A DNA stretch of 48,446 nt from Planctomycetaceae bacterium (GCA_947459185.1 CANHCU010000014.1:1-48446), one strand, 5' to 3'. Shown: positions 6,781-15,768, counted from the first letter of the stretch. Made by a program: numbers and translations. Notes: generated by a model not told the origin, from the letters alone.

Positions 6781-7773
6781 ATGTTGCCGGTGCGTCTGCG
6801 GCCTGTGTACGTCGCCGCTCCGAAGAACGTCGTCGTCCGTTTCGACGCTGCGCCTGCGCGGCTCCCCGATCTGGCTCCCGAGGCGATCGTGCTGGTCGCC
6901 TGCGTTCGCGATGAGATGATCCGGATTGCCCAGTTCATCGACCACTATCGCCGGATCGGTGTCGACCACTTCGCCATCGTCGACAACGGCTCCGAGGATG
7001 GCACGGCCGAGTGGCTCGAGCAGCAGCCCGATGTCTCCCTCTACCGCACATCGCAGTCGTTCGCTGCGGCCGGCTGCGGCTGGGCGTGGGTCGAAACGCT
7101 ATTGGATCGCCACGCTGCAGGCCGCTGGTGCCTCGTGGCGGACGCCGACGAACTGCTCGTCTATCCCGGGTATCCAGACCATACTCTGAGGGATCTGGTC
7201 GCGTATCACGACGCACACGGTTTCACCGCCATGGCCTCCCTGATGCTCGACATGTATGCGGTGCCGCTCTGCCCACCGAAGGAGGCCGTCGGCAGCCTCC
7301 TCGACCTGTGTCCCTACTACGACTCGGACGGTATTCGCGTCGCGTGCCGTGTGCTTCTCGACCGTGCTCAGGGTCGACTTGTGGGTGGATTTCGACAGCG
7401 GGTGCTGGGAACGCGGGTGATCCTGAATAAGATCGCGCTCTTTCGCAACCAACCGGGCGTCAGGCTCTCACTGAGTAATCACGCCATCCTCGGGGCCCGT
7501 TGCTCCGATCTGCGGGCGGTGCACCTGCACTTCAAGTATCTGGCGGACTTTCGCGAGCGGGTCGCCGTGGAAATGACCCGCGGCGAACACTGGAACGGGG
7601 CGTCGGAGTATCACAGCTACGCCCGGGCGCTTGGAGATCACAAGACGCTCGATGTGCTCTATGCCGGAAGCCGCCGGTGGGCCGGTGTGCAGCCGCTGAT
7701 CGACTGCGGGATCATGCGGACGTCGGCACGGTTTGAGCGGTTTGTCAGCCGTGGCTCGGCGTCGGGGGCATGA
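6781..7773 (+). CDS. GT-A-type glycosyltransferase (Glyco_tranf_2_4-like)
   Basis: 330 residues from the ATG at 6781; AGGAGG lies 10 nt upstream, and an ATG at 6775 is equally in frame. The N-terminal part holds VLVACVRDEMIRIAQFIDHYRRIGVDHF, then VDNGSEDGTAEWL (about 68-80) and the divalent-metal motif DADEL (121-125), the pattern of family 2-like transferases in which a nucleotide sugar is bound by a DxD. No membrane segment is visible, so it is probably cytosolic or peripheral. Its last 29 bases overlap the 3' end of the convergent glycosyltransferase on the other strand. The sugar and acceptor are unknown. Confidence 0.85.
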   Translation: MLPVRLRPVYVAAPKNVVVRFDAAPARLPDLAPEAIVLVACVRDEMIRIAQFIDHYRRIGVDHFAIVDNGSEDGTAEWLEQQPDVSLYRTSQSFAAAGCGWAWVETLLDRHAAGRWCLVADADELLVYPGYPDHTLRDLVAYHDAHGFTAMASLMLDMYAVPLCPPKEAVGSLLDLCPYYDSDGIRVACRVLLDRAQGRLVGGFRQRVLGTRVILNKIALFRNQPGVRLSLSNHAILGARCSDLRAVHLHFKYLADFRERVAVEMTRGEHWNGASEYHSYARALGDHKTLDVLYAGSRRWAGVQPLIDCGIMRTSARFERFVSRGSASGA

Positions 7774-8722
7774 TATCGCCGGGCCCGTGAACCGGGAGGA
7801 ATCTCCCGGACCGCCGATCGATCGGCAGCTTCCAGCCGATCGTCGCACCCTCGAGGAACCGGCGGAGCCGGAACAAGCGGGGTGGGAGATGGTTGAGATC
7901 GACGACCGGCCGACCGGCCAGCCAGCGACGGCCGAGCGTCGCCAGCGGAGCGAGGCCCCCGATTCCTGCCAGGCGTATCATCTTTGCATTGACGGCGCCG
8001 ATTCCCCGCATGTATCCGGAAACAAGTGGCCGGCATGATGTCCAGTCGCGAAAGCCGTAGTGGATCACCTCGGCCGCTGGGGTTTCCGCCACGGCGAAGC
8101 CCGCGTGCAGCAGTCGGACGATCAGGTCGGTGTCTTCGCCGGACGCAAGCGACGCACCCGCCCCGAGCCAGTCGTCGAATCCATCGAGCTGCCGCCAGGC
8201 ATCAACGCGAACGGCCATGCAGGCGCCGATGCCCTCGGCCCGGGGCTTGTCTGCAAGCCCCCGCAGGACGATGGCCTCGCGGACCTCGTAGGCGGGAATC
8301 ATGCCTGTCGTGCGGTCATAGGGGGCCGCGCGGACGGTTCCGAAAACGGCAGCGATATCATCGGCACCGGTGAACGCCGTATCGAAGCCGCTCAACCACG
8401 ACGGCTGTGCGACGCAGTCGTCGTCGGTGTAGGCGACGATCGTCGCTCCGGCCGCCGCGGCTACCGCCGTGCCGACATTGCGGCCTCGGGAGAGTCCGAC
8501 GGCCGCGTGACGAATCCGCACGAACCGTGGCAGGCCTTCGAACTCAGACAAAGGGTCAGCGGTTTCGACGTCAGCCTGATCGACGACGATCACACACGAG
8601 GCCGCAGGACGCGATGCGAGCGCAGAGCGGACCGTGTCCGCGACGGACGGCGGCCGGTGGCGGGTGCAGATGACAACCGCGACGTGCGGCAGTATGTCGG
8701 GCGTTGGAGATCCGGAATCCAT
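7745..8722 (-). CDS. Family 2 glycosyltransferase
   Basis: 325 residues if started at the ATG at 8722. The frame extends upstream to 8860, but that part lacks family similarity and crosses the promoter region of the opposite gene. Features are VAVVICTRHRP (about 14-24), a nucleotide-binding VVDQAD, RGRNVGTA (about 79-86), TDDDC (99-103) as the DxD motif, and GEDTDLIVRLLHAGF with W/ED catalytic-region character. These are standard GT2 elements, so it should add a sugar to a polysaccharide or glycan. It is divergent from the FkbM methyltransferase gene (131-bp gap) and convergent with the preceding transferase (29-bp overlap). Confidence 0.88.
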   Translation of the reverse strand: MDSGSPTPDILPHVAVVICTRHRPPSVADTVRSALASRPAASCVIVVDQADVETADPLSEFEGLPRFVRIRHAAVGLSRGRNVGTAVAAAAGATIVAYTDDDCVAQPSWLSGFDTAFTGADDIAAVFGTVRAAPYDRTTGMIPAYEVREAIVLRGLADKPRAEGIGACMAVRVDAWRQLDGFDDWLGAGASLASGEDTDLIVRLLHAGFAVAETPAAEVIHYGFRDWTSCRPLVSGYMRGIGAVNAKMIRLAGIGGLAPLATLGRRWLAGRPVVDLNHLPPRLFRLRRFLEGATIGWKLPIDRRSGRFLPVHGPGDIMPPTPSHG

Positions 8723-8853
8723 GGGGTCGAGTCTACCCAGGCGGATCAGCCTATTGGGAGCGTTGGCGAGGCCTTCACAGCGTGCTTCAATCGCCTGCTC
8801 TCGCAGAGTACCGTAATGCCGTACCACTGGACAGCCAGGAAGCAGGAAGGCAG

Positions 8854-9705
8854 ATGACAAAACACGCGGACCTCATTTACGACGTCGGTTTTCACCAGGG
8901 AGAAGACACCGCCTTCTATCTGAAAAAGGGCTTCCGCGTGGTCGCCTTTGAGGCGCACCCGCGGCTGGCCGAGAAGGGCCGCGAACTCTTCGCCGACGCG
9001 GCCCGGGAAGGCCGGTTCACCATGGTGGAAGGTGCCGTCATCGGCGCTGACGAGTGGGCCGCCGGGAAGCGTGACGTCACGTTCTACATCAACGGCGATC
9101 AGGACGTCTGGGGCACGACGCAGCCCGACTGGGCGGCACGATGCGCACGGGCCGGTGCATCGAGTTCGGCAGTGACGGTGGCGGCCGTCGATTTTGTCAG
9201 CTGCCTGCAGAACCATGGCGTGCCCCATTTTATGAAGATCGATATCGAGGGCTCCGACCGATGCTGTCTGGAGGCGTTGCGGCATGTCGTCGATCGGCCT
9301 GATTTCGTGAGCATTGAATCGGAGCGAGCCCACGGCAGCGAGGCACAGGCAGAACTCGATCAGCTCGAATCTCTCGGCTTTCGCAGCTTTCAACTCGTGC
9401 AACAGTCGCGGGTGCCCTGGCAGAGAGTTCCGAACCCGTCGCGGGAAGGGATCGCCTGCACGCACCGATTCGAGATGGATGCGTCGGGCCTGTTCGGTGC
9501 CGACCTGCCGGCCGATGGCTGGATGGACAGGAACGGCATCGCCACCGTCTATGAAAGGATATCCGCCCGGCAGCGTGCGGTTGGCGATGGCTCGCTTGTG
9601 CGACGCATTCCCGGCATGACGGGAGTCCTCTGGCAGATTGAGAAGCACACCGGCCTGCCGTTGCCCGGCTGGTACGACACCCACGCGAGGCTTGCGCCGG
9701 CTTGA
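8854..9705 (+). CDS. FkbM-family methyltransferase
   Basis: 283 residues from the ATG at 8854, which has AGGAAGG just upstream. The SAM-binding motif I is LIYDVGFHQGEDTAFYLKKG with VVAFEAHP following (about residues 7-36). MKIDIEGSD (about 126-134) is the conserved FkbM motif. This family O-methylates sugars and related small groups, which fits the flanking glycosyltransferase genes and suggests a methylated surface glycan. The C-terminal third (about 200-283) is not typical of the core fold and is of unknown role. Confidence 0.9.
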   Translation: MTKHADLIYDVGFHQGEDTAFYLKKGFRVVAFEAHPRLAEKGRELFADAAREGRFTMVEGAVIGADEWAAGKRDVTFYINGDQDVWGTTQPDWAARCARAGASSSAVTVAAVDFVSCLQNHGVPHFMKIDIEGSDRCCLEALRHVVDRPDFVSIESERAHGSEAQAELDQLESLGFRSFQLVQQSRVPWQRVPNPSREGIACTHRFEMDASGLFGADLPADGWMDRNGIATVYERISARQRAVGDGSLVRRIPGMTGVLWQIEKHTGLPLPGWYDTHARLAPA

Positions 9706-9744
9706 GTTGGCTGGCTGATCGTCGCGTGCTGTGCGTCGGCCGGT

Positions 9745-10536
9745 TTACCGTTTTGATCCCATGAGCCGCAGGGCCATCCCATAGAGCCGCGACTTGGCGG
9801 TGATCCATGGGAAATCGATGTTCAGCAGCCCCACTTCGTGCGGGGCTATCTTCCTGACGAACTGCACGAGTTCGTGCGATTCGGGGCGGCAGTGGACCCG
9901 GCCAGCACTGGCTGGATTCAGCAGGGTTCGCTCCCCCTGGCATGCCCAGGTGGTGTAGTACTCGACATCCCCAATTCGCGGCCGCCAGGCACCGGTTTCG
10001 GCGAACGGCTGATGGATCCCGTCCACGTTCCTGTCGCGGATGATCGGCAGGAGTCGCGTGTCGAACGCCGGCGTGCTCACGAAGTAAGCTGTGCAGATGT
10101 GCTGGTCAGGGCGGTACACGCCTGCGTTTTTACCCGAGAGCAGGTTGCCCCACCGGCCGCAGTCGCGGTCGAGCACGATCGCGTCATCCTCCATCCAGAG
10201 ATGGAAATCCGCCTGCTCCCGTAAGGCGATCTCCATGCCGATACGGAACGACGGAAGCATTTGGGGATACCGCTGATCGAGCGGCTCGTCGTGACGCACA
10301 ATCGTGGCTCCGGCATACCGTCCCGCGTCGGTCCATTGGGCGACGAGATCCTGCTTCGCTTCGGAATAGACCTTGGAGCTCGTGTGAACACTCCCCTTTG
10401 CCAGGCCCGTGTCCTGAATGATCCAGACGTCGAACGCCCCTGGGAAGGCCGCCTTCATCACCGGATAGCAGTGACGCATGAAGAGATAGGGCAGCACGGC
10501 CCTGCGGTACTGGAAGATCGTAACGACGGCCTTCAT
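9745..10536 (-). CDS. Putative glycosyltransferase-like protein
   Basis: 263 residues from the ATG at 10536 (MKAVVTIFQYRRA). The frame continues upstream into the hisS leader, but that stretch has no coding character. HLWMEDDAIVLDRD (about 112-124) resembles the acidic DxD region of GT-A transferases, and SFRIGMEIALREQADF precedes it as in enzymes that list known monomers. I do not recognise a named family with confidence. Its position beside two glycosyltransferases and an FkbM methyltransferase supports a role in glycan assembly. It is convergent with the FkbM gene (39-bp gap). Confidence 0.65.
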   Translation of the reverse strand: MKAVVTIFQYRRAVLPYLFMRHCYPVMKAAFPGAFDVWIIQDTGLAKGSVHTSSKVYSEAKQDLVAQWTDAGRYAGATIVRHDEPLDQRYPQMLPSFRIGMEIALREQADFHLWMEDDAIVLDRDCGRWGNLLSGKNAGVYRPDQHICTAYFVSTPAFDTRLLPIIRDRNVDGIHQPFAETGAWRPRIGDVEYYTTWACQGERTLLNPASAGRVHCRPESHELVQFVRKIAPHEVGLLNIDFPWITAKSRLYGMALRLMGSKR

Positions 10537-10630
10537 CGGTCGGGTGCTCACGGGGCGGGGAACGGAACAAGACGGTACGATGCTACACTCTCGGCGTGTC
10601 ATCACCACAAAAACAGGACACCAGCGCGAC

Positions 10631-11989
10631 GTGACCGAATCCCGCACCCTCATCGAACCCCGTACGCTCAAGGGCTTTCGCGACCACCTGCCCGCGCAGG
10701 CCTTGGCCCGCGAAAAAATTCTCGACATCGCCCGCCGCGTCTACCGCTCCTACGGCTTCGCGCCGATCGACACGCCGGCGCTTGAATACCTCGAGATCCT
10801 CACCGGCAAGGGGAGCGACGAGACCGATAAGCAGCTCTATCGCTTCAAAGACCATGGCGGCCGCGACGTGGGCTTGAGGTTCGACCTCACCGTGCCCTTC
10901 GCCCGGTTCTGCGCCCAGCACATCGGGGTCCTTGGCACGCCCTTCAAGCGGTATCACATGGCGCCGGTGTGGCGGGGTGAAAACACGCAGCGGGGCCGGT
11001 ATCGCGAGTTCATGCAGTGCGACTTCGACACGATCGGCACCACGAGCCCTGTGGCCGACCTGGAAACGGTGCTCGTCGTGCACGACCTGCTCGCCGCGAT
11101 CGGCATCGGCGGCTTCACGATCCGCGTCAATGACCGCCGCGTGCTCTCTGGTATCCTGCACGAATGCGGCGTCTCCGACCGCTCGACCGACGTGCTGCGG
11201 TCGCTCGACAAGCTCGGCAAGGCGACGCCCGAAGCGGTGGCGGCAGAACTGGAATCGCATGGCGTGTCGGCGGATGTGCGGGCAAAGCTGCTCGGCATGG
11301 CGCAACTTTCCGGCGATCCGGCGACGGTCTTGGCCGCCCTCGATGGGCTCGTCGGCTCTTCTGAGACCGGTCGGGCCGGCGTGGCCGCTCTGCGGAGCCT
11401 GCTCGACGGCGTGCAGCAGGCGGGCGTGCCGGACGGGCGGGTGGTGATCGATCCATCGATCGCCCGAGGACTCGACTACTACACCGGCATCGTGCTGGAG
11501 AGTTTTCTCGACGACCTACCGGCGCTTGGCAGCATCTGCTCCGGCGGCCGCTATGACAATCTCGCCGGTCTCTACACCAAGCAATCGCTGCCTGGCGTGG
11601 GGGCGTCGCTCGGCATCGACCGATTGCTGGCGGGCCTCGAGGAACTCGGCCGGCTCGATCTGAAAGAGACATCGGCCGAGGTGTTTCTCGTGCACTTCGA
11701 CGAGGCACACCTCGCCGACTACATCCGCATCGCGGCCCGGCTGCGGGCCGACGGTATGGCGGTGGAGTTTTATCCCGAGGCGAAGCGGGTCGGAAACCAG
11801 CTCAAGATGGCGGCGAAGAAGGGATTTCGTGTGGCGCTCGTGATCGGCAGCGACGAGTTTGCTGCGGGAACGGCGCAGCTCAAGGACCTCGCCGCGCAAA
11901 CCGCCAGCACGATCGACTGGCACGGCGACATCCATGTCTTGTCCGACGCCGTCCACTCCCAACTCGAGGTGATCAAGGCTGGCGGCTGA
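10631..11989 (+). CDS. hisS: Histidyl-tRNA synthetase
   Basis: 452 residues if started at the GTG at 10631, which gives the expected short N-terminus before PRTLKGFRDHLP; ATG codons at 10544 and 10580 are upstream, and the latter coincides with a probable -10 (TACACT, about 10583). The class II core is clear: motif 2 at FKRYHMAPVWRGE...REFMQCDFD (about 112-140), the histidine-specific loop GLDYYTG (about 280), and a C-terminal anticodon-binding domain (GNQLKMAAKKGFRVAL). It charges tRNA-His in the cytosol. A strong hairpin with a T-rich tail follows at 12051-12080. Confidence 0.95.
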   Translation: MTESRTLIEPRTLKGFRDHLPAQALAREKILDIARRVYRSYGFAPIDTPALEYLEILTGKGSDETDKQLYRFKDHGGRDVGLRFDLTVPFARFCAQHIGVLGTPFKRYHMAPVWRGENTQRGRYREFMQCDFDTIGTTSPVADLETVLVVHDLLAAIGIGGFTIRVNDRRVLSGILHECGVSDRSTDVLRSLDKLGKATPEAVAAELESHGVSADVRAKLLGMAQLSGDPATVLAALDGLVGSSETGRAGVAALRSLLDGVQQAGVPDGRVVIDPSIARGLDYYTGIVLESFLDDLPALGSICSGGRYDNLAGLYTKQSLPGVGASLGIDRLLAGLEELGRLDLKETSAEVFLVHFDEAHLADYIRIAARLRADGMAVEFYPEAKRVGNQLKMAAKKGFRVALVIGSDEFAAGTAQLKDLAAQTASTIDWHGDIHVLSDAVHSQLEVIKAGG

Positions 11990-12002
11990 CGGCACGTTCC
12001 AT

Positions 12003-12110
12003 AGAAGCCCGGAGCGCGAGCGATGGGATTTCCCGTTGCGCGGCTTTACCCCCCGGCTTGCGCCGGGGGCTTTTATTGGGGGACGCCGCGTTCCATAAGA
12101 GCCCGGAGCG
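12003..12110. repeat. REP-like inverted elements and hisS terminator
   Basis: In the gap between the convergent hisS and H-NOX kinase genes, AAGCCCGGAGCGCGAGCG (12008-12025) faces an inverted partner ending GCGCGGCTTT. It is followed by CCCCCGGC-TTGC-GCCGGGGG-CTTTTATT (about 12051-12078), a hairpin with a T-rich tail that serves hisS as a terminator, and a degenerate copy at 12089-12110. The core is the same element found at 15681, 15739, 25147, 28533 and 31736. Confidence 0.65.
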
Positions 12111-12111
12111 G

Positions 12112-13647
12112 TTACGAGTTGGCCAGCCGCTTCTCGATCGTCGCGATCGTGTCGGCCACGGCCCGTGCGGTGGCCGGGCGGTCTGCAGGCTCGTGGGCGA
12201 TCATTCGCATCACGAGATCGGACACATCCTCAGGTGTCTCGGGGGCCGCGCTGCGGAGTGGCGTCGGCGAGCCACGGGCGATCGAGGCCAGCATCGCCAT
12301 CATTGACGTGCCGGTGAAGGGTAGCCGATCGGCAAGCAGTTCATAGAGCATCACGCCGAGCCCGAAGAGATCGGTTCGGGCATCAACGGGACGGTCGCTG
12401 ATCCTTTCGGGCGCCATGTAGGCCGGCGTACCCACCACCGCGCCGTCCACCGTCACGTGGGACTTGGCAGGATCGTCGCCCAGATCACAGACAAGCCCGA
12501 AGTCGATGATCTTTACCTCCCGCGCCGGACCCTCGAGGATGATGTTCTCGGGTTTGACGTCACGGTGGACGAGGCCCCGGCGATGAGCCGCCGCGAGCCC
12601 CTCGGCGATCTCGCGTCCGATCCGTAGGGTCTCCGTCAGCGGCACGGTGCCCACCGCGGCACGGTATTTGGCGAGCGTGTCGCCGTGGAGGCACTGCATG
12701 ACAATGAAGGGCAGACCAGCCTGGTCGCCACCCTGACGGTGCTCGCCTACATGATGGATCGTGACCACGTGCGGGTGCTCGATGGCGGCGGTCGCCCGGC
12801 TCTCGCGGATGAACCGCTGACGTGAGGCTGGATCGCTCGCCCGTGAGGGGTGCATCACCTTGATTGCCACCCGGCGGTCGAGGCGATCATCCTCGGCCAG
12901 ATAGACCTGCCCCATGGCGCCCCGACCGATCATCGCGAGCACCTTGTATTCTCCGATCGACATCGGCAGCACGTCTCGGTCGGCGTCGTTGACGAAGGTC
13001 GCAGTCGGCCTCGCACCTCCCGTCGGCTGGTCCGACGCGAGTTCCACCCTTGGAGTGAACATGAGCGTCTCGGTGAGCGGGGACCGTGGCTCATGGGTGT
13101 CTGTGGCGACGTGCTCGATCACGAACGAGCAGAACGGATCGCCCCGCAGGAGACAACTCGGCTCTTCGATGCGGATCGTCTCCCCGTAGTGGCCGGCGAT
13201 GCCTCGCATCAGGCCGACGGCCAGCGGGCACAGCCGCCGTGCGGAACTGTAGACGAGATGGAGTTCATCGGGGCTTTGCCGCACCGTTTCCAGCACCGGT
13301 GGAGAGGCGCCGGGGGTCGTGGTGCGGATCATCGTGTGGATGATCGCCTCGGTGTGCTCGATGAGGTCGAGCGTGCGCCACGTGGGATCGACGACCGTGC
13401 CCGCCACTTTCACCAGATGCGGGGCCAGGAACTGCCCAAACTCTTCCAGAATGGAGGGCAGGGGCCGCCCCGTCGTGTCGGCGATCGTAGACAGAATGGC
13501 GACCGCATCGGCGTCTGGATAGCTGCCCGACGGCAGGAATCTGCTCGTGGTCGTCGTCACGGTCGATCGCACTCCCTTCCAGGAGGTGCTGCCGGCCGCG
13601 GCGACGTCGGCGAACTTCTGGAGGTAGAAGAAAATAAGGCCGTGCAC
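12112..13647 (-). CDS. H-NOX (heme NO-binding) / Ser-Thr protein kinase fusion
   Basis: 511 residues from the GTG at 13647, which gives the family N-terminus (V/M)HGLIFFYLQKF; a GTG at 13686 would add 13 residues and overlap the upstream stop by 4 nt. Residues 1-180 are an H-NOX domain: His104 as heme ligand, GASPP at 113-117 and the YxSxR motif at 133-137. The His-Tyr spacing of 29 equals that of characterised H-NOX proteins. The position of the distal Tyr that allows O2 binding is Leu142 here, so NO rather than O2 is the probable ligand. Residues 234-511 are a complete kinase: GRGAMGQV, Lys263, HRDVKPEN (361-368), DFG (382-384) and GTPAYMAPE. No membrane segment is seen, so the protein is probably soluble. 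Confidence 0.88.
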   Translation of the reverse strand: MHGLIFFYLQKFADVAAAGSTSWKGVRSTVTTTTSRFLPSGSYPDADAVAILSTIADTTGRPLPSILEEFGQFLAPHLVKVAGTVVDPTWRTLDLIEHTEAIIHTMIRTTTPGASPPVLETVRQSPDELHLVYSSARRLCPLAVGLMRGIAGHYGETIRIEEPSCLLRGDPFCSFVIEHVATDTHEPRSPLTETLMFTPRVELASDQPTGGARPTATFVNDADRDVLPMSIGEYKVLAMIGRGAMGQVYLAEDDRLDRRVAIKVMHPSRASDPASRQRFIRESRATAAIEHPHVVTIHHVGEHRQGGDQAGLPFIVMQCLHGDTLAKYRAAVGTVPLTETLRIGREIAEGLAAAHRRGLVHRDVKPENIILEGPAREVKIIDFGLVCDLGDDPAKSHVTVDGAVVGTPAYMAPERISDRPVDARTDLFGLGVMLYELLADRLPFTGTSMMAMLASIARGSPTPLRSAAPETPEDVSDLVMRMIAHEPADRPATARAVADTIATIEKRLANS

Positions 13648-13682
13648 GATCGGGCTGACCCTGTCCAAGAACCGGAAACCAA

Positions 13683-14858
13683 TCACTCAGTAGAGCCGCA
13701 GACTCTGTCTCTGTATAGAAGCAGTCCGTGTGCGGCGTGGTAGAGGCCGCCGCACTCGACATCCACGTCTGAGGTCTGTTCGAGCAGAGTGACCAGGCGG
13801 TCGGCCGCGCGGGTCACCCAGGGCTCAGAGAGCTGCCCGTCATCGAGCGCCAGACTGAGCACCTCGAAGATGTGGCCGGTCGCCGACAGCCTGGCGAACA
13901 CGTCGGCCGACGTGCCGGGCCGCTCGAAGGAGTGAATCGAAAAACTACCGTCGGCCTGTTGGAACTGCCTGGCGCGGGCTACGCACTCGTCGATCACCTC
14001 CTGCGCAGCGGCCCACCCGCCGGAGAGTTGTTCAGCCGTACGGCCGGTGGCGGCGCGGTGTTTTTTCAGGGCGGCGACCAGACCATAGAGACGGTGGGCA
14101 CCGCCGCACGCGCTCGAGAAGATGTCGGCATCGGACTCCATCGCCACAACCCGCTCCGTGTTCCACGTCGTGCCGTCGCTGGCCGTCCAGGTTGCATCGC
14201 TGGGCAGGTAGGCGGCAAGCGCCATCAGCGTCCATGTCGCCTCCTGGCCGGGGCGGATGTCGGCCTGCGCCTGCGTGAGCAGATCATTCACGGTGAACGC
14301 TTTGCTCCCGACCACAAGCTTCGTGTCGCGCGGAATCCCATGCCGTCCACACTGTGACAGGTAGCCGAGCCACTGGTCGGGATGCCCCTGGCCCATGGTG
14401 CTGCCCTCTTCCACCACGGCGACGACGCCTGGCGAGCCCGATCGGAGGTTCCAGCCGGTGAGCCTGCCCCCATCGAGTAGGTAGTCAACCGCAGCCGACT
14501 CCGTGCCGTCGTGTCGGAGCGGAAACTCGCGGCCAAACGCCAGAATGCCGTGCACAACCTGCCAGGCCCCGTGCACCGATGCATCCAGTCGGCGGCTGTC
14601 CCGAGCATGGGTGAGCGCTGCGTCGATCCGTTTGCAGAGCGCACGGCGGTCGATCGCGGTGGCCGTGCCAACGCCAGTGGCGGCCCTGTCGCCCGTGGCG
14701 GCCCCGGTCGTCGGCTGGCCGCAGCCCGTCAGCAGGCAGGCCATGGATAGGGCCAGGAGCGGCAGGAACGCTGCAAAACCAGACCGAACAGCCGGGCTGG
14801 AAGGTGCGTAGAAGAATGCCATGGACGAGAGAAGAGGTGTGGTGAGGGGGAGAGGCAT
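13683..14858 (-). CDS. Planctomycete lipoprotein, possible helical-toroid fold
   Basis: 391 residues with a signal peptide and lipobox LLTGC (Cys46); an alternative ATG at 14822 would shorten the n-region to a normal length. The body has spaced helical segments (HGAWQVVHGILAFGREF, QEATWTLMALAAYL, WAAAQEVIDECVARARQFQQADGSFS, GHIFEVLSLALDD), suggesting an alpha/alpha-toroid like that of the prenyltransferase repeats; this is inference. Related planctomycete proteins have no known function. It is directly upstream of, and translationally close to, the H-NOX kinase gene (stop and potential start overlap by 4 nt), so the two probably work in one operon. Confidence 0.75.
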   Translation of the reverse strand: MPLPLTTPLLSSMAFFYAPSSPAVRSGFAAFLPLLALSMACLLTGCGQPTTGAATGDRAATGVGTATAIDRRALCKRIDAALTHARDSRRLDASVHGAWQVVHGILAFGREFPLRHDGTESAAVDYLLDGGRLTGWNLRSGSPGVVAVVEEGSTMGQGHPDQWLGYLSQCGRHGIPRDTKLVVGSKAFTVNDLLTQAQADIRPGQEATWTLMALAAYLPSDATWTASDGTTWNTERVVAMESDADIFSSACGGAHRLYGLVAALKKHRAATGRTAEQLSGGWAAAQEVIDECVARARQFQQADGSFSIHSFERPGTSADVFARLSATGHIFEVLSLALDDGQLSEPWVTRAADRLVTLLEQTSDVDVECGGLYHAAHGLLLYRDRVCGSTE

Positions 14859-14879
14859 GCCGGTCGCCGACCGGCCCTG

Positions 14880-14948
14880 CTGCTAGAATACTTTCGGGTT
14901 CGACGTTCCGGGGCCAGAGCCCCGCTTTTGAGGAGCTGCCGAGGAAAC
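14880..14948 (+). promoter_or_regulatory. Extended -10 promoter and leader of the zinc peptidase gene
   Basis: TGCTAGAAT (14881-14889) is an extended -10 element (TGn plus TAGAAT) with no clear -35. The leader then holds a 6-bp hairpin (GGGGC-CAGA-GCCCC core) followed by CTTTT, and GAGGAAAC as the ribosome binding site before the ATG at 14949. Confidence 0.4.
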
Positions 14949-15650
14949 ATGCCGTTTTTCTATTTTGATCCGATGTACATGCTCGCGATTGCCCCGGCCA
15001 TGCTGTTGGCGATGTGGGCCCAGTGGCGGGTGCATTCGTCGTTTGCGGCGGCCTCCCAGGAGCCGGCGCCGCTCACCGGAGCGGCAGCCGCCCGGCACAT
15101 CCTCGACTCGGCCGGCGCCACCGACGTGGAGATCGAGTCGGTGCCGGGGCAGCTCACCGATCACTACGACCCGCAGACGAAGGTGCTCCGCCTCTCGCAG
15201 AATGTCTACGGCAGCCGGTCGCTGGCGGCCGTGGGTATCGCCGCCCATGAGGCAGGCCATGCCCTACAGGACCATCAAGGCTATTCGATGATGACGATCC
15301 GCAACGCCGCCGTCGGCGTGGCCAACTTCGGCAGCGGTTTCGGGCTGATCGTGTTCATGATCGGGCTGGCGATGGCCCTCAAGCCGGTGGCCTGGCTGGG
15401 GATCGCGCTCTTCGGGGCGACCGTCTTCTTCCAAATGGTCAATCTCCCCGTCGAGATCGACGCGAGCAACCGGGCGAAGGCACAGCTCGTTGATCTCGGC
15501 ATCGTGCCGTCCGGTTCGATGTCGTCGGTGAACAACGTGCTCAACGCCGCGGCTTGGACCTACGTGGCAGGCACGCTCCAGAGCGTGCTCACATTGCTCT
15601 ACTACGCGAGCTACCTCACCGGTGGCAGCAGTAGCGATTCGGAGCAGTGA
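14949..15650 (+). CDS. Membrane zinc metallopeptidase (YugP-like)
   Basis: 233 residues from the ATG at 14949, preceded by GAGGAAAC. The zinc-binding HEAGH is at 100-104. A further acidic motif, LPVEIDASNRAKAQL (about 162-176), supplies the third ligand expected in this family. Membrane segments are visible at about 8-25, 125-165 (two) and 190-215. This is the planctomycete and Firmicutes YugP-type family of neutral zinc metallopeptidases (DUF-class, related to M48), whose substrates are unknown. It is divergent from the lipoprotein gene and convergent with the DUF4159 gene. Confidence 0.9.
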   Translation: MPFFYFDPMYMLAIAPAMLLAMWAQWRVHSSFAAASQEPAPLTGAAAARHILDSAGATDVEIESVPGQLTDHYDPQTKVLRLSQNVYGSRSLAAVGIAAHEAGHALQDHQGYSMMTIRNAAVGVANFGSGFGLIVFMIGLAMALKPVAWLGIALFGATVFFQMVNLPVEIDASNRAKAQLVDLGIVPSGSMSSVNNVLNAAAWTYVAGTLQSVLTLLYYASYLTGGSSSDSEQ

Positions 15651-15680
15651 GGTCGGCGAGTTGGGGTAGCTGCCCGCAAT

Positions 15681-15768
15681 ACCCTTGCTTGCGCTGCGGG
15701 CTTGAATGATGAGCGGGCTTGGATGGAGCCCCACTCCCATACAAGCCCGAAGCGCAAGCGAGAGGAAT
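15681..15768. repeat. Inverted pair of REP-like elements
   Basis: Two copies of the intergenic element lie head to head: a minus-oriented copy at 15681-15708 (read on minus CAAGCCCGCAGCGCAAGC) and a plus-oriented copy at 15739-15768 (ACAAGCCCGAAGCGCAAGCG). They sit exactly between the convergent zinc peptidase and DUF4159 genes, where they could act as a bidirectional terminator. Confidence 0.6.
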
